From Sphingomonas sp. PP-CE-1G-424 (GTDB lineage: Bacteria; Pseudomonadota; Alphaproteobacteria; Sphingomonadales; Sphingomonadaceae), in assembly GCF_004341085.1 (NCBI RefSeq), contig NZ_SLXW01000002.1, positions 186,001 through 250,000 on the forward strand: 64,000 nt of DNA. Direction: 5' to 3'. This document shows, one piece after another, positions 1-7,078 of this stretch (positions within the stretch are counted from its first letter, which is position 1; the number at the start of each line of letters is the position of its first letter). The translations under genes and the position numbers were made by a program. Under the pieces are notes generated by a model. It was not told the DNA's origin and searched no databases. It saw only the letters and a list, made by a program, of their open reading frames with translations.

Positions 1-442
1 CCGGATCGGGCTTCGACGGGTGCCGATCCGCGGTCTGCAACGTCACGAAACGCTCGGTGATCCCGTGCGCGGCGAGGATATGTGCGAGCCCGCGATCGGA
101 CTTCCCCGTCGCCACGCCCAGCGCCCAGCCGTCTGCGGCGAGCGTCCCCAGCACCTCCGCAATCCCCGCGAACAGTGGCTCGTCGGCAAGCTCGCCACTC
201 GCGCGCATCGCATGGAACGCATTCTTGTAATCGGTAGCGAGCGAGCGGTGCAGCGCGTCGTCCGCCTCCGGCAGCAACACCTGCATTGCCTCGACGAGGC
301 TTAAGCCCACGATCCGCCGAATGTCGGCGCGCGGCGGCGGGATCAGTCCGGCACCCTCGAACGCACGCTCGCACGCGACGCAGATATTCGCCTGGCTGTC
401 GACGAGCGTCCCGTCGCAATCGAACACGGCAAGGCGGGTCAT
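1..442 (-). CDS. HAD-superfamily phosphatase, phosphoglycolate-phosphatase type (C-terminus beyond left edge)
   Basis: Only the first 147 residues lie in the window. Motif I, DCDGT (residues 8-12), supplies the nucleophile D8 and acid/base D10. Motif II is ATGKS (111-115), and the motif III lysine sits in SKPDP at the window edge; motif IV is outside. The region between motifs I and II is long enough for the helical C1 cap of subfamily IA enzymes such as phosphoglycolate phosphatase and beta-phosphoglucomutase. The substrate cannot be read from the sequence. The gene is divergent from the DUF1440-like gene, with 114 bp between the starts. In sphingomonads I expect this HAD gene near rluA and crcB, which fits here. 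It is intact as far as visible. Confidence 0.85.
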   Translation of the reverse strand, partial: MTRLAVFDCDGTLVDSQANICVACERAFEGAGLIPPPRADIRRIVGLSLVEAMQVLLPEADDALHRSLATDYKNAFHAMRASGELADEPLFAGIAEVLGTLAADGWALGVATGKSDRGLAHILAAHGITERFVTLQTADRHPSKPDP

Positions 443-556
443 GAGATTTTCCAACGCATCGCCGCCTCGTAGATCACGCGTGCACGCGAGGGAACGCCAA
501 ACCGGAACGCGCACGCCTGCGAACGGTTCGTGTCGGATAGCTCTGGAGACTCAACG

Positions 557-1051
557 ATGGCGCACGCACAGACCGACACCCCGAACATCTGGGCCGCCGC
601 CGCCGCTGGCCTGGTCGCCGGCTTGGCCGCCTCGTTCGTGATGGACCGCTTCCAGGCCGGCGTCGCCGCGCTGTCCTCGTCGGAGAGCGATTCCGAGCCT
701 GCGACTGAGAAGGCGGCGGACAAGGTGTCGCAGGTGGTGGTCGGCCACGACATCTCCGACAACCGCAAGCCGCTTGCCGGACAGGTCGTGCATTATGCAC
801 TCGGGGCAGGGCTGGGGATCGCCTACGCGGTGGCGGCGGAATACCGGCCTTCGGTGACCGCAGGCTACGGCACCGCGTTCGCTGCGGCGACGACGGCGTT
901 GCTCGACGAGGCGGCGGTGCCGGCGGTGGGGCTGGGCGAGGCGCCGTGGAACACCCCACCGACGACGCATCTGTACAGCGCGGCGTCGCATATCGTGTTC
1001 GGGACGGTGACGGAGAGTGTGCGGCGGTTGCTGCTGGGGTGGCTGAAGTAG
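557..1051 (+). CDS. DUF1440-like membrane-associated protein
   Basis: This is a 164-residue protein of unknown function. An N-terminal hydrophobic Ala/Gly-rich helix (about residues 9-30) is followed by a charged stretch and then two or three further hydrophobic segments, including one around AGLGIAYAVAAEY and one near the C-terminus. The arrangement resembles the DUF1440 (YagU-like) family, for which I know only a general membrane or acid-tolerance association. I chose the ATG at 557 because a GGAG sits eight bases upstream; an in-frame ATG 27 bases earlier lacks such a site. The gene stands alone and ends at a gap filled with repeats. Family assignment is moderate and function is not inferred. 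Confidence 0.7.
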   Translation: MAHAQTDTPNIWAAAAAGLVAGLAASFVMDRFQAGVAALSSSESDSEPATEKAADKVSQVVVGHDISDNRKPLAGQVVHYALGAGLGIAYAVAAEYRPSVTAGYGTAFAAATTALLDEAAVPAVGLGEAPWNTPPTTHLYSAASHIVFGTVTESVRRLLLGWLK

Positions 1052-1073
1052 GGCGCTAACTGCGCTCTGTAGA

Positions 1074-1152
1074 TTCCCCCCGCGAAGGCGGGGGCCCAGG
1101 AATCAAGCAGCGACGCGATCGTGGCTCCTGGACCCCCGCCTTCGCGGGGGAA
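1074..1152. repeat. Family B inverted-repeat element (variant)
   Basis: Arms TTCCCCCCGCGAAGGCGGGG and its inverted copy flank a short centre. It is the first of two elements in the 366-bp convergent gap between the DUF1440-like gene and the rluA-type gene. Confidence 0.85.
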
Positions 1153-1188
1153 CGGCTTGTGGCAAGGCGCCTTCAACCAACTCAAACC

Positions 1189-1292
1189 CCACCCCGGCGA
1201 AGGCCGGGGCCCAATTGGGGCACGTCGGTAACGGAAGTCATTGCTCCGTTACCTCAACCTTTCCAATTGGGCCCCGGCCTTCGCCGGGGTGG
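1189..1292. repeat. Family A inverted-repeat element (REPIN-like)
   Basis: The left arm begins CCACCCCGGCGAAGGCC and runs to CAATTGG; the right arm is its exact inverse. The centre of about 45 bp carries the two asymmetric half-motifs typical of the family (GTAACGG near the left, CGTTACCTCAACC near the right). The rest of the gap to 1417 holds only a GC-rich run with a CCCTCTCCCC/GAAGGGTGAGGG partial inverted pair; I see no gene there. Confidence 0.9.
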
Positions 1293-1417
1293 AGCAGTAT
1301 GGGAAGGTTGAGCGCACAGCTTACCACTTCACCCTCTCCCCTCAGGGGAGCGGGAAGGGGCCCGCGGCCGCTTGGCCGTGGGAAGGGTGAGGGCACGCGT
1401 CAGCCGAAGAGCATCAA

Positions 1418-2713
1418 TTACCGAGTCCCAGGCCCACTCCGCGGGCCAGGCTTCCCAGCGCCACCCGGACGCCCACGCCCAGCCGGCTTGGCCCCCTCAA
1501 CCCGAGGCCCGCTCCGCGGCGCCCCGAACTTCGACCCAGCCCCGGTCCGAGGCCCACCCGTCTTCGGCGCAGGCTTGCCCGCCGCCTTCTCCTCGACAAC
1601 CCCACGCCCACGCCGCTCACCCTTACGGTCTTTCCGCACCGACTTCGCATGTGCCTTGGCCCGCGACTTCATCTGCTCGCGCGTCGGCGCGGTCTTCTCG
1701 TCGAGCACCAGGTCGTCGCCCAGCTTCTCCTCGAAGCCCAATTGCTTGAGGCTCTCCGCGAAATGCGTCGGCAGCTCGGCGGTCACGTCGATCGACCCGC
1801 CATCCGGATGATCCACCTTGATGCGGCGAGCATGCAGATGCATCTTCCGCGAGATCCCGCCGGTCAGGAACGCAGCGGCCCCACCGTACTTGCCATCACC
1901 GACGATAGGATGACCGATCGCCGCCATGTGCACGCGCAACTGGTGCGTGCGCCCCGTAAACGGCTGCAACTCGACCCACGCCGCGCGGTTACCCGCCCGC
2001 TCGATCACGCGGTACCGCGTCCGCGCCGGTGCGCCCTCGGCCTCGTCGACGTGCATCTTCTCGCCGCCGGTGCCCGGCTGCTTGGCGATCGGCAGCTCGA
2101 TCATGCCGTCCTCGATCGACGGCACGTCGACCACCAGCGCCCAGTAGACTTTCCGCGCGGTCCGCCCTGAAAACGCCTTTGCGAAGAACGCCGCCGCTCG
2201 CGACGTCCGCGCCACCAGCAGCGCGCCGGACGTATCCTTGTCGAGCCGGTGGACCAGCTTCGGCCGCCCCTCGTTGTCGTACTGCAACCCGTCGAGCAGC
2301 CCATCGACATGCTGCGTCGTCTTGGTCCCGCCCTGCGTCGCCAGGCCCGGCGGCTTGTTCAGCACGAATGCCTGGAAATCCTTGTGGATGACCATGCTCT
2401 GCGCGAGTTCGGTTTCCTCGTCGGACAGGATCACGCGCTCGCGGACGCGCCTGGGCTTGTCGACGTCGGCGGCGGCCTTGTCGGCTTCGGGCGGCGGCAC
2501 GCGGAGCATCTGGCCTGCCGCTATCCGGTCGCCCGGCGTCGCACGCGCGCCGTCGACGCGGAGCTGCCCGGTGCGCGCCCACATCGCCACCGTCGTGAAG
2601 CTCGTGTCGGGCAGATGCCGCTTGAACCACCGGTCGAGCCGGATGCCGTCATCGTCGAACCCGACGTTGAACTCGCGGAAACCCGTATCGCTATCGCTTT
2701 TGCCCGCAGTCAT
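1418..2713 (-). CDS. RluA/RluC-family 23S rRNA pseudouridine synthase with long basic tail
   Basis: This 431-residue protein isomerises uridine to pseudouridine, presumably in 23S rRNA. An S4-like RNA-binding region (about residues 18-75, GIRLDRWFKRHLPD) precedes the catalytic domain. The catalytic loop HRLDKDTSGALL carries the conserved aspartate, and GRTHQLRVHMAAIGHPIVGD is the second family signature. After about residue 345 comes an 85-residue tail rich in Arg, Lys, Gly and Pro, absent from typical RluC enzymes and probably disordered. The ATG overlaps the crcB stop codon in an ATGA arrangement, which fixes the start and suggests translational coupling. The longer in-frame extension upstream lies inside crcB and is not credible. 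The RluC/RluD/RluA subtype is not resolved. Confidence 0.92.
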   Translation of the reverse strand: MTAGKSDSDTGFREFNVGFDDDGIRLDRWFKRHLPDTSFTTVAMWARTGQLRVDGARATPGDRIAAGQMLRVPPPEADKAAADVDKPRRVRERVILSDEETELAQSMVIHKDFQAFVLNKPPGLATQGGTKTTQHVDGLLDGLQYDNEGRPKLVHRLDKDTSGALLVARTSRAAAFFAKAFSGRTARKVYWALVVDVPSIEDGMIELPIAKQPGTGGEKMHVDEAEGAPARTRYRVIERAGNRAAWVELQPFTGRTHQLRVHMAAIGHPIVGDGKYGGAAAFLTGGISRKMHLHARRIKVDHPDGGSIDVTAELPTHFAESLKQLGFEEKLGDDLVLDEKTAPTREQMKSRAKAHAKSVRKDRKGERRGRGVVEEKAAGKPAPKTGGPRTGAGSKFGAPRSGPRVEGAKPAGRGRPGGAGKPGPRSGPGTR

Positions 2714-3084
2714 GCGACGGCCCTTACTGCGGAGAGACCCGCGAACAACGCGGCGACCGAACCGATCACCGACACCAAAACATACCCGAACGCGACGCCG
2801 ATTGCGCCTCGCTCGATCATCGTGACGACGTCCAGCGAGAACGCTGAAAACGTCGTGAATCCCCCAAGCACGCCCACGCCGAGCAACAGCCGCCACGTTT
2901 CCGAAGCGGTATTGCGGGCGAGTACGCCAACCAGCACCCCCATTAGCAATCCACCGATCACATTCACGGCAAGCGTACCAAAGGGATAGTCCGGCCCCAG
3001 CAACGACAGCATCGCGCGGCCAGTCAGATAGCGCGCGCTGGATCCGACCGCACCACCGACCATGACATAGAGAAGGGGAAGCAT
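2710..3084 (-). CDS. crcB: Fluoride channel CrcB/Fluc
   Basis: CrcB is a dual-topology dimeric inner-membrane channel that exports fluoride. The 124-residue length and four hydrophobic helices fit the family. Signatures visible are GGAVGSSARY near the N-terminus, PFGTLAVNVIGG in helix 2, and GFTTFSAFSLD in helix 3, the last holding the phenylalanine pair that lines the pore and the Na-binding loop. The last four bases overlap the pseudouridine synthase start. I looked for a fluoride riboswitch upstream and did not find its conserved core, so regulation is unknown. The gene order crcB-rluA is familiar from sphingomonads. Confidence 0.95.
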   Translation of the reverse strand: MLPLLYVMVGGAVGSSARYLTGRAMLSLLGPDYPFGTLAVNVIGGLLMGVLVGVLARNTASETWRLLLGVGVLGGFTTFSAFSLDVVTMIERGAIGVAFGYVLVSVIGSVAALFAGLSAVRAVA

Positions 3085-3192
3085 TCTCGCGCCCTAGCGT
3101 GAATCGGGCAAAACGGAAAGGTGGGGTTGGTGGAAGGCGCGCGTCTCCCCTTGGTCAGTTCGAGATCACCGTTCGAGCCCTGTCCTAAAATG

Positions 3193-3247
3193 TTTCCCCG
3201 CGAAGGCGGGGACCCAGACTGGACTCCCGCCTTCGCGGGAGAACAAG
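3193..3247. repeat. Family B inverted-repeat element
   Basis: Arms TTTCCCCGCGAAGGCGGG and CCCGCCTTCGCGGGAGAAC flank CCCAGACTGG. It lies between the start of crcB and the end of the lipoprotein gene, 29 bp from a family A copy; the 317-bp gap contains nothing else I can identify. Confidence 0.9.
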
Positions 3248-3276
3248 GAGGGAAGAGATGACGCCACCCCCATACG

Positions 3277-3385
3277 CCACCACCCCGGCGAAGGCCGGGA
3301 CCCAATTGGAAAGGTCGCAGTAACGAAGGACGGCGCTTAGTTAGCAACGTTTCCCAATTGGGCCCCGGCCTCCGCCGGGGTGGTG
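3277..3385. repeat. Family A inverted-repeat element, reverse orientation
   Basis: Arms of the CCACCCCGGCGAAGGCC type run in to CCAATTGG. The centre reads AAGGTCGCAGTAACG from the left, the reverse of the copies at 6321 and 25731. Confidence 0.9.
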
Positions 3386-3401
3386 CACCTATCGCAACAC
3401 C

Positions 3402-4130
3402 TCACCGCCCAGCGTTGGAAACCAGATCCACATCGCTCCCGCCACCAGCCCGCGCCGTCACATACACCACGTAAGCGTCGTTCCCCCGAACCCCGCCCAG
3501 CACATGCTGCTTGCCATCCGTACTATGCCCAGCCGAATACCCCGCCGCGCTAGCCTTCGTAAAATACCAGTCGAGCATCTTCTGCATCGGCGCAGCGCTC
3601 GCGAAACTCACCACGCGCAACCGACACCCGTCCCGATCCGCCCCAGCAGCCTCGGTCAACCATGCCGCCGGATACAGCGACAGGTCCGCCGGCAACCGGT
3701 TCGCCCACCCCGCCGAATAGCCGATCTTCTGCGCACAAGTCGCAGAATCCGGCGTCTTCTGCCGCTCTGCCAGCGCGCCCAGCGTCAGTGCGCCATCCGC
3801 GGATTTGCACTCCGGGCAGTCGTTCGACGGCGCCGGTGCTCGCTTCAGCGTCGCCGGATCGACCGGATCCTTCTGCAACGCCACGTCCGCGGGCACCGCA
3901 CCTGGTCCGGTCTGCTGCTGCGGGCGCGTTCCACCGGTGTTCGCCGATTGCGCCAGTCGCGGATCGACCATGATCTGCGCGCCAAGCGACTCGCCGACCG
4001 CCGGATCGCGCGTCCCATTGGTCAGCTCGGCATCGAGGCTGTTGAGATTCTGCTGGTCGGTCGACGATCGTCCGCACGCGGCCAGCGCGAGCGGCAAAAG
4101 GATCAGGGCGGGGCGGAAGGGAAAACTCAT
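3402..4130 (-). CDS. Predicted lipoprotein of unknown function
   Basis: This 242-residue protein starts with a lipoprotein signal peptide: hydrophobic core RPALILLPLALAAC, with lipobox LAAC placing the lipidated cysteine at about residue 19. Aspartate is not at +2 (Gly is), so by the Lol rule outer-membrane sorting would be expected, although that rule is poorly tested in alphaproteobacteria. The mature part has a Gln/Pro-rich linker, a CPEC pair, and a C-terminal domain of about 130 residues with two further cysteines. I do not recognise the family. The ATG at 4130 has AGGA eight bases upstream; longer in-frame starts would bury the signal peptide. It is divergent from the small membrane protein gene at 4242. 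Confidence 0.75.
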   Translation of the reverse strand: MSFPFRPALILLPLALAACGRSSTDQQNLNSLDAELTNGTRDPAVGESLGAQIMVDPRLAQSANTGGTRPQQQTGPGAVPADVALQKDPVDPATLKRAPAPSNDCPECKSADGALTLGALAERQKTPDSATCAQKIGYSAGWANRLPADLSLYPAAWLTEAAGADRDGCRLRVVSFASAAPMQKMLDWYFTKASAAGYSAGHSTDGKQHVLGGVRGNDAYVVYVTARAGGGSDVDLVSNAGR

Positions 4131-4241
4131 CACCCGCATCCTATGCGCGAAATACGGTGAAGAAAGCGTTTTCCGCATGTCCCCAACCGCGCGCGTGACG
4201 CCGATCTTGCCCGAACCCCCGCGACTCGCCATGTTCACCCC

Positions 4242-4463
4242 ATGCTGAACATCGTCTCGATCCTCATCGGCCTCGTCACTCTGGTGCTTGGCCTCGTCGC
4301 GTTCATCCCGTTGCTCGGCTGGATGAATTGGCTCGTCATCCCGATCGGCATCGTCGGCGCCGCGGTCGGCGCACTGTCGTCGAGCAGCGGTGGCCGCAAC
4401 CTCAACATCGTCCTGATTATCATCTTCGCGCTCCGCCTCAGCCTCGGCGGCGGGATCATCTGA
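4242..4463 (+). CDS. Small membrane protein (73 aa)
   Basis: Nearly the whole protein is hydrophobic: helix 1 at about residues 3-23, helix 2 at 26-46 (GWMNWLVIPIGIVGAAVGAL), then the linker SSSSGGRN and helix 3 at 54-71. There are no charged catalytic residues and I do not recognise a domain. Proteins of this size and layout recur in sphingomonads as uncharacterised inner-membrane proteins. The gene is divergent from the lipoprotein gene 111 bp away and ends at a 9-bp-stem hairpin shared with the convergent osmC-like gene. No strong ribosome-binding site precedes the ATG, so the start is less certain than the frame. Confidence 0.7.
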   Translation: MLNIVSILIGLVTLVLGLVAFIPLLGWMNWLVIPIGIVGAAVGALSSSSGGRNLNIVLIIIFALRLSLGGGII

Positions 4464-4470
4464 CGCAAGA

Positions 4471-4496
4471 AGGGCCCGGCGTTTCCACCGGGCCCT
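4471..4496. terminator. Hairpin between convergent genes
   Basis: AGGGCCCGG and CCGGGCCCT pair perfectly over 9 bp around an 8-base loop. It sits in the 57-bp gap between two convergent stops. There is no long T-run, so intrinsic termination is plausible but not certain. Confidence 0.6.
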
Positions 4497-4520
4497 CCTG
4501 ATTGCGAAAATTACTCGCCG

Positions 4521-4949
4521 TTATGCGGCGAGGTTATGCTCCAGCGTGATCTCGGCGTTGAGCACCTTCGACACCGGGCAGTTCGCCTTGGCGTCTGCGG
4601 CGATTGCCTCGAACTCCTCCTTCGAGATGCCGTCGACCTTGGCGTTCAGCGTCAGCGCCGACTTGGTGATCTTGAACCCGTCGCCATCCTTGTCGAGCGT
4701 CACCTTGGCGGACGTCTCGAGCGTGCCAGCCTCATAGCCCTTGCCGGCGAGCGCGAAGCTCAGCGCCATCGTGAAGCACGACGCATGCGCGGCCGCGATC
4801 AGCTCCTCGGGGTTGGTGCCGGGCTCGTTCTCGAACCGCGTGTTGAAGCCGTAGGGGTTGTTCGACAACACGCCCGACTGTGTCGAGACATGACCCTTGC
4901 CGTCCTTGCCGAGGCCTTCATACTTCGCCGAACCGCTGCGTGTGGTCAT
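4521..4949 (-). CDS. osmC: OsmC/Ohr-family peroxiredoxin-like protein
   Basis: OsmC-type proteins reduce organic hydroperoxides with a pair of cysteines. Both are present: C58 in AHASCFTM and C124 in ANCPVSK. The 142-residue length is normal for OsmC. The N-terminal segment ending in the conserved [13 protein letters not shown] is typical of OsmC rather than Ohr, which usually starts with a longer strand and a different arginine motif. GAAGGA precedes the ATG. The gene is tandem with the glycine-zipper gene but separated from it by a strong terminator, so it probably has its own promoter. Confidence 0.9.
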   Translation of the reverse strand: MTTRSGSAKYEGLGKDGKGHVSTQSGVLSNNPYGFNTRFENEPGTNPEELIAAAHASCFTMALSFALAGKGYEAGTLETSAKVTLDKDGDGFKITKSALTLNAKVDGISKEEFEAIAADAKANCPVSKVLNAEITLEHNLAA

Positions 4950-4973
4950 CGTTTTGATCCTTCATCGGACAAG

Positions 4974-5003
4974 AAAAAAGGCGTCGCGGTTTCCCACGAC
5001 GCC
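4974..5003 (-). terminator. Intrinsic terminator of the glycine-zipper gene
   Basis: Read on the minus strand, GGCGTCGTGG and CCGCGACGCC form a 10-bp stem (one G-T pair) closed by a GAAA tetraloop and followed by six T residues. It lies 53 bp after the stop of the upstream minus-strand gene and just before the osmC start. Confidence 0.88.
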
Positions 5004-5055
5004 CTTCCACAACGCGCAACTACCGAAATAGCGACATTGATTTAGCCGATGAGTG

Positions 5056-5361
5056 TCAGCGGCAACGACGGTCGTTGTTGCTCGTGCCCTTGTCGATCGC
5101 GCGACCGGCGAGGCCACCGAGGACGGCGCCGCCCAGCGTGCCGACCGTGCGGTCGCCGCGGGTGTCGACCGTACGGCCGAGCAGTGCGCCGCCGACGCCG
5201 CCGATGATCGTGCCGGTCGTGCCGTTGTTCTTCTTGCAGTAGACGCGGCCGTCACGACCACGCCACTCGCGACGATCGCGCGCATCGGCGGCCGACACGG
5301 GAACGAGGACGGTCGGCAGGACCATCGCGCCAAGGCCGAGTGCGAGGATGAACTTACGCAT
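5056..5361 (-). CDS. Exported glycine-zipper 2TM-domain protein
   Basis: The 101-residue product has a Sec signal peptide (residues 1-24, MRKFILALGLGAMVLPTVLVPVSA). A short charged region with a cysteine follows, then a glycine-zipper segment: GTIIGGVGGALLGRTVDTRG and a second repeat, TVGTLGGAVLGGLAGRAID. This matches the 17-kDa-antigen-like glycine-zipper family, small envelope proteins thought to insert in or associate with the outer membrane; the molecular function is unknown. GGGAG upstream of the ATG at 5361 and the signal peptide fix the start. A strong terminator follows. The region contains no lipobox cysteine, so it is secreted rather than lipidated. Confidence 0.82.
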   Translation of the reverse strand: MRKFILALGLGAMVLPTVLVPVSAADARDRREWRGRDGRVYCKKNNGTTGTIIGGVGGALLGRTVDTRGDRTVGTLGGAVLGGLAGRAIDKGTSNNDRRCR

Positions 5362-5521
5362 GGATAAACTCCCGTATTGATTGATCTGATGATGTAACGA
5401 GAGGACTATACCGACGGTTTCATGAACCGAAAACAACACCGCGTTCATGTTTGTTCAGCGTATCGCGTTGGCGTTCGCACTTCCGCTTTACCGTCTGAGG
5501 TCAGGCGATTACGCCCCCCTG

Positions 5522-6160
5522 ATGCTGCCCGTTCCGCTGCCCGTCGAGATCCTGCCCGTCGCCGCGCCGTGGTTCGACCTCGCCGGCCTCGCGGTGTTCG
5601 CCGCGTCGGGCGCACTCGCCGCGGCCAAGCGAGGCCAGACGTTCGTGACGCTGGTATTCTTCGGGCTGATCACCGGTGTCGGCGGCGGCACGGTGCGCGA
5701 CCTGCTGATCGGCGCGCCGGTGTTCTGGGTGCATGACGCGCGGGCGGCGAGCGTGTGCCTCGGCATGGCGCTGCTGATCTGGGTGACGCCCGAGCGCTGG
5801 TGGAAGGGCGAGGCGCTCGGGTGGTTCGACGCGGTCGGGCTCGCGGCGTACGCGGTGTACGGCGCGGCCAAGGCGCTCGGCTATGGCGTGCCACCGGTGC
5901 CGGCGGCGCTGATGGGGGTGATGACCGCGTGCGTCGGCGGCATCATCCGCGACGTGCTGGCGGGCGAGCCGTCGATCCTGATGCGGCCGGAGCTGTACGT
6001 GACGGCGGCGGCGCTGGCGGCGGCGAGTTATGTCGGGCTGGTGTTGCTGGGCGTACCGCTGAGCTGGGCGGCGGTGATCGCGGCGAGTGCCGGGTTCACG
6101 CTGAGGGCGGCAGCGATCCGCTTTCATCTGGCGCTGCCTGCGTACGGTGGACGCCGCTAA
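5522..6160 (+). CDS. TRIC-type cation channel family protein (UPF0126, YadS-like)
   Basis: This is an inner-membrane protein of 212 residues with about seven helices arranged as two repeats. Each repeat carries the family signature of glycines followed by an arginine-aspartate: GLITGVGGGTVRDLLIG and MTACVGGIIRDVLAGEPSIL. Bacterial TRIC homologues form trimeric K+/Na+ channels; the older name is glycine-transporter-like. I prefer the ATG at 5522 because family members start shortly before LDLLG/FDLAGLAVFAASGALAA. An in-frame ATG at 5447 would add 25 residues and cannot be excluded. It is divergent from the glycine-zipper gene and ends at two repeat elements. Confidence 0.88.
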   Translation: MLPVPLPVEILPVAAPWFDLAGLAVFAASGALAAAKRGQTFVTLVFFGLITGVGGGTVRDLLIGAPVFWVHDARAASVCLGMALLIWVTPERWWKGEALGWFDAVGLAAYAVYGAAKALGYGVPPVPAALMGVMTACVGGIIRDVLAGEPSILMRPELYVTAAALAAASYVGLVLLGVPLSWAAVIAASAGFTLRAAAIRFHLALPAYGGRR

Positions 6161-6180
6161 CCTCGTCCGCGCCAAGTATG

Positions 6181-6236
6181 TTTCCCCGCGAAGGCGGAGA
6201 CCCAGTCTGGGCTCCCGCCTTCGCGGGAGAACAAGG
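6181..6236. repeat. Family B inverted-repeat element
   Basis: TTTCCCCGCGAAGGCGGAG and CTCCCGCCTTCGCGGGAGAA flank CCCAGTCTGGG. It lies in the 321-bp convergent gap between the TRIC and GNAT genes, 84 bp from a family A copy; nothing else is recognisable in the gap. Confidence 0.9.
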
Positions 6237-6320
6237 TAGGGTGGGCGGTTGAACCTGAGCCGACGGTTGTCGCTCGTCGGCCTGATCGCTGCTCATTGGA
6301 GAAAGCGCCTCCCAACACCG

Positions 6321-6428
6321 CCACCACCCCGGCGAAGGCCGGGGCCCAATTGGGGGACGTTGCTAACGACGGACCGCGCTACGTTACTACAACCTCACCA
6401 ATTGGGCCCCGGCCTTCGCCGGGGTGGT
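6321..6428. repeat. Family A inverted-repeat element, forward orientation
   Basis: Perfect CCACCCCGGCGAAGGCC-type arms end in CCAATTGG. The centre reads GACGTTGCTAACGACGGA on the left and CGTTACTACAACCT on the right. Confidence 0.92.
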
Positions 6429-6481
6429 GTGAGTGTTCGCGCGAGCCTTCTATAATCCTTCTATAATGAGGTGCGGAAGCT

Positions 6482-7078
6482 TTACCCCCGCACCACCCCG
6501 ACATCCGCAAACCGCTTCGGCTCCACCGGCGGCACCGAAGGCTCGGTCAGCGCGCACTGCCAATGCCCGACATCGATCCATTGCCCGTTCTTGTAGCCGA
6601 CCTCGCGGTACACTCCCGCGCGTCGAAACCCGACCGCCTCATGCAGCTTGATCGAGCCGTCGTTCGGCAACGCGATCGCCCCTATCGCCTGCGTAAACCC
6701 CTGCGCGCGCAGCGTATCGATCAGCGCCTCGTACAACAGCCGCCCCGCACCCTGGCGCTGCGCCGCATCCGCGACGTAGATCGTCGTCTCGCACGCGAAC
6801 CGGTAGGCCTCGCGCTTGTGGAACGCCGACGCATAGGCATACGCCAGCACGCCACCCTCCGAGCCGATCGTCGCGACCAGCCACGGGTACAGCCCGTCCG
6901 ACACCGCCATCCGCGCGCGCATCTCGCCCGCATCGGGCGCCTCGGTCTCGAACGATACCGTCCCGACCAACACGTGCGGCGCATAGATTGCCGCGATCGA
7001 CGCGGCATCCTCGGGCACTGCCGCCCGGATGACGATCCCGCCGCCGTTGCCGACTGCCCGAGACGCGGGGGCCACCAT
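6482..7078 (-). CDS. GNAT N-acetyltransferase, phosphinothricin-acetyltransferase-like
   Basis: The 198-residue protein is a single GNAT domain that would transfer acetyl from acetyl-CoA to an amine. IRAAVPEDAASIAAIYAPHV is the usual start, VSFETEAP is characteristic of the PAT/bar branch, and the acetyl-CoA loop is seen as QRQGAGRLLYEALI. GFRRAGVYREVGYKNGQWIDVGHWQ is the conserved C-terminal half of that branch. The true substrate is unknown; many such enzymes act on methionine sulfoximine or related amino acids. The ATG overlaps the sppA stop codon by one base (TGATG), so the two genes are probably translationally coupled. Confidence 0.88.
   Translation of the reverse strand: MVAPASRAVGNGGGIVIRAAVPEDAASIAAIYAPHVLVGTVSFETEAPDAGEMRARMAVSDGLYPWLVATIGSEGGVLAYAYASAFHKREAYRFACETTIYVADAAQRQGAGRLLYEALIDTLRAQGFTQAIGAIALPNDGSIKLHEAVGFRRAGVYREVGYKNGQWIDVGHWQCALTEPSVPPVEPKRFADVGVVRG

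Noticed and set aside
3085..3200. Possible fluoride riboswitch upstream of crcB
   Set aside because: I looked on the minus strand for its conserved GG..GATG core and pseudoknot partner and did not find them.
6096..6296. Small frames translating repeat elements (for example FPREGGDPVWAPAFAGEQ)
   Set aside because: They arise repeatedly from family A and B DNA in several frames and have no conserved start or ribosome-binding site.
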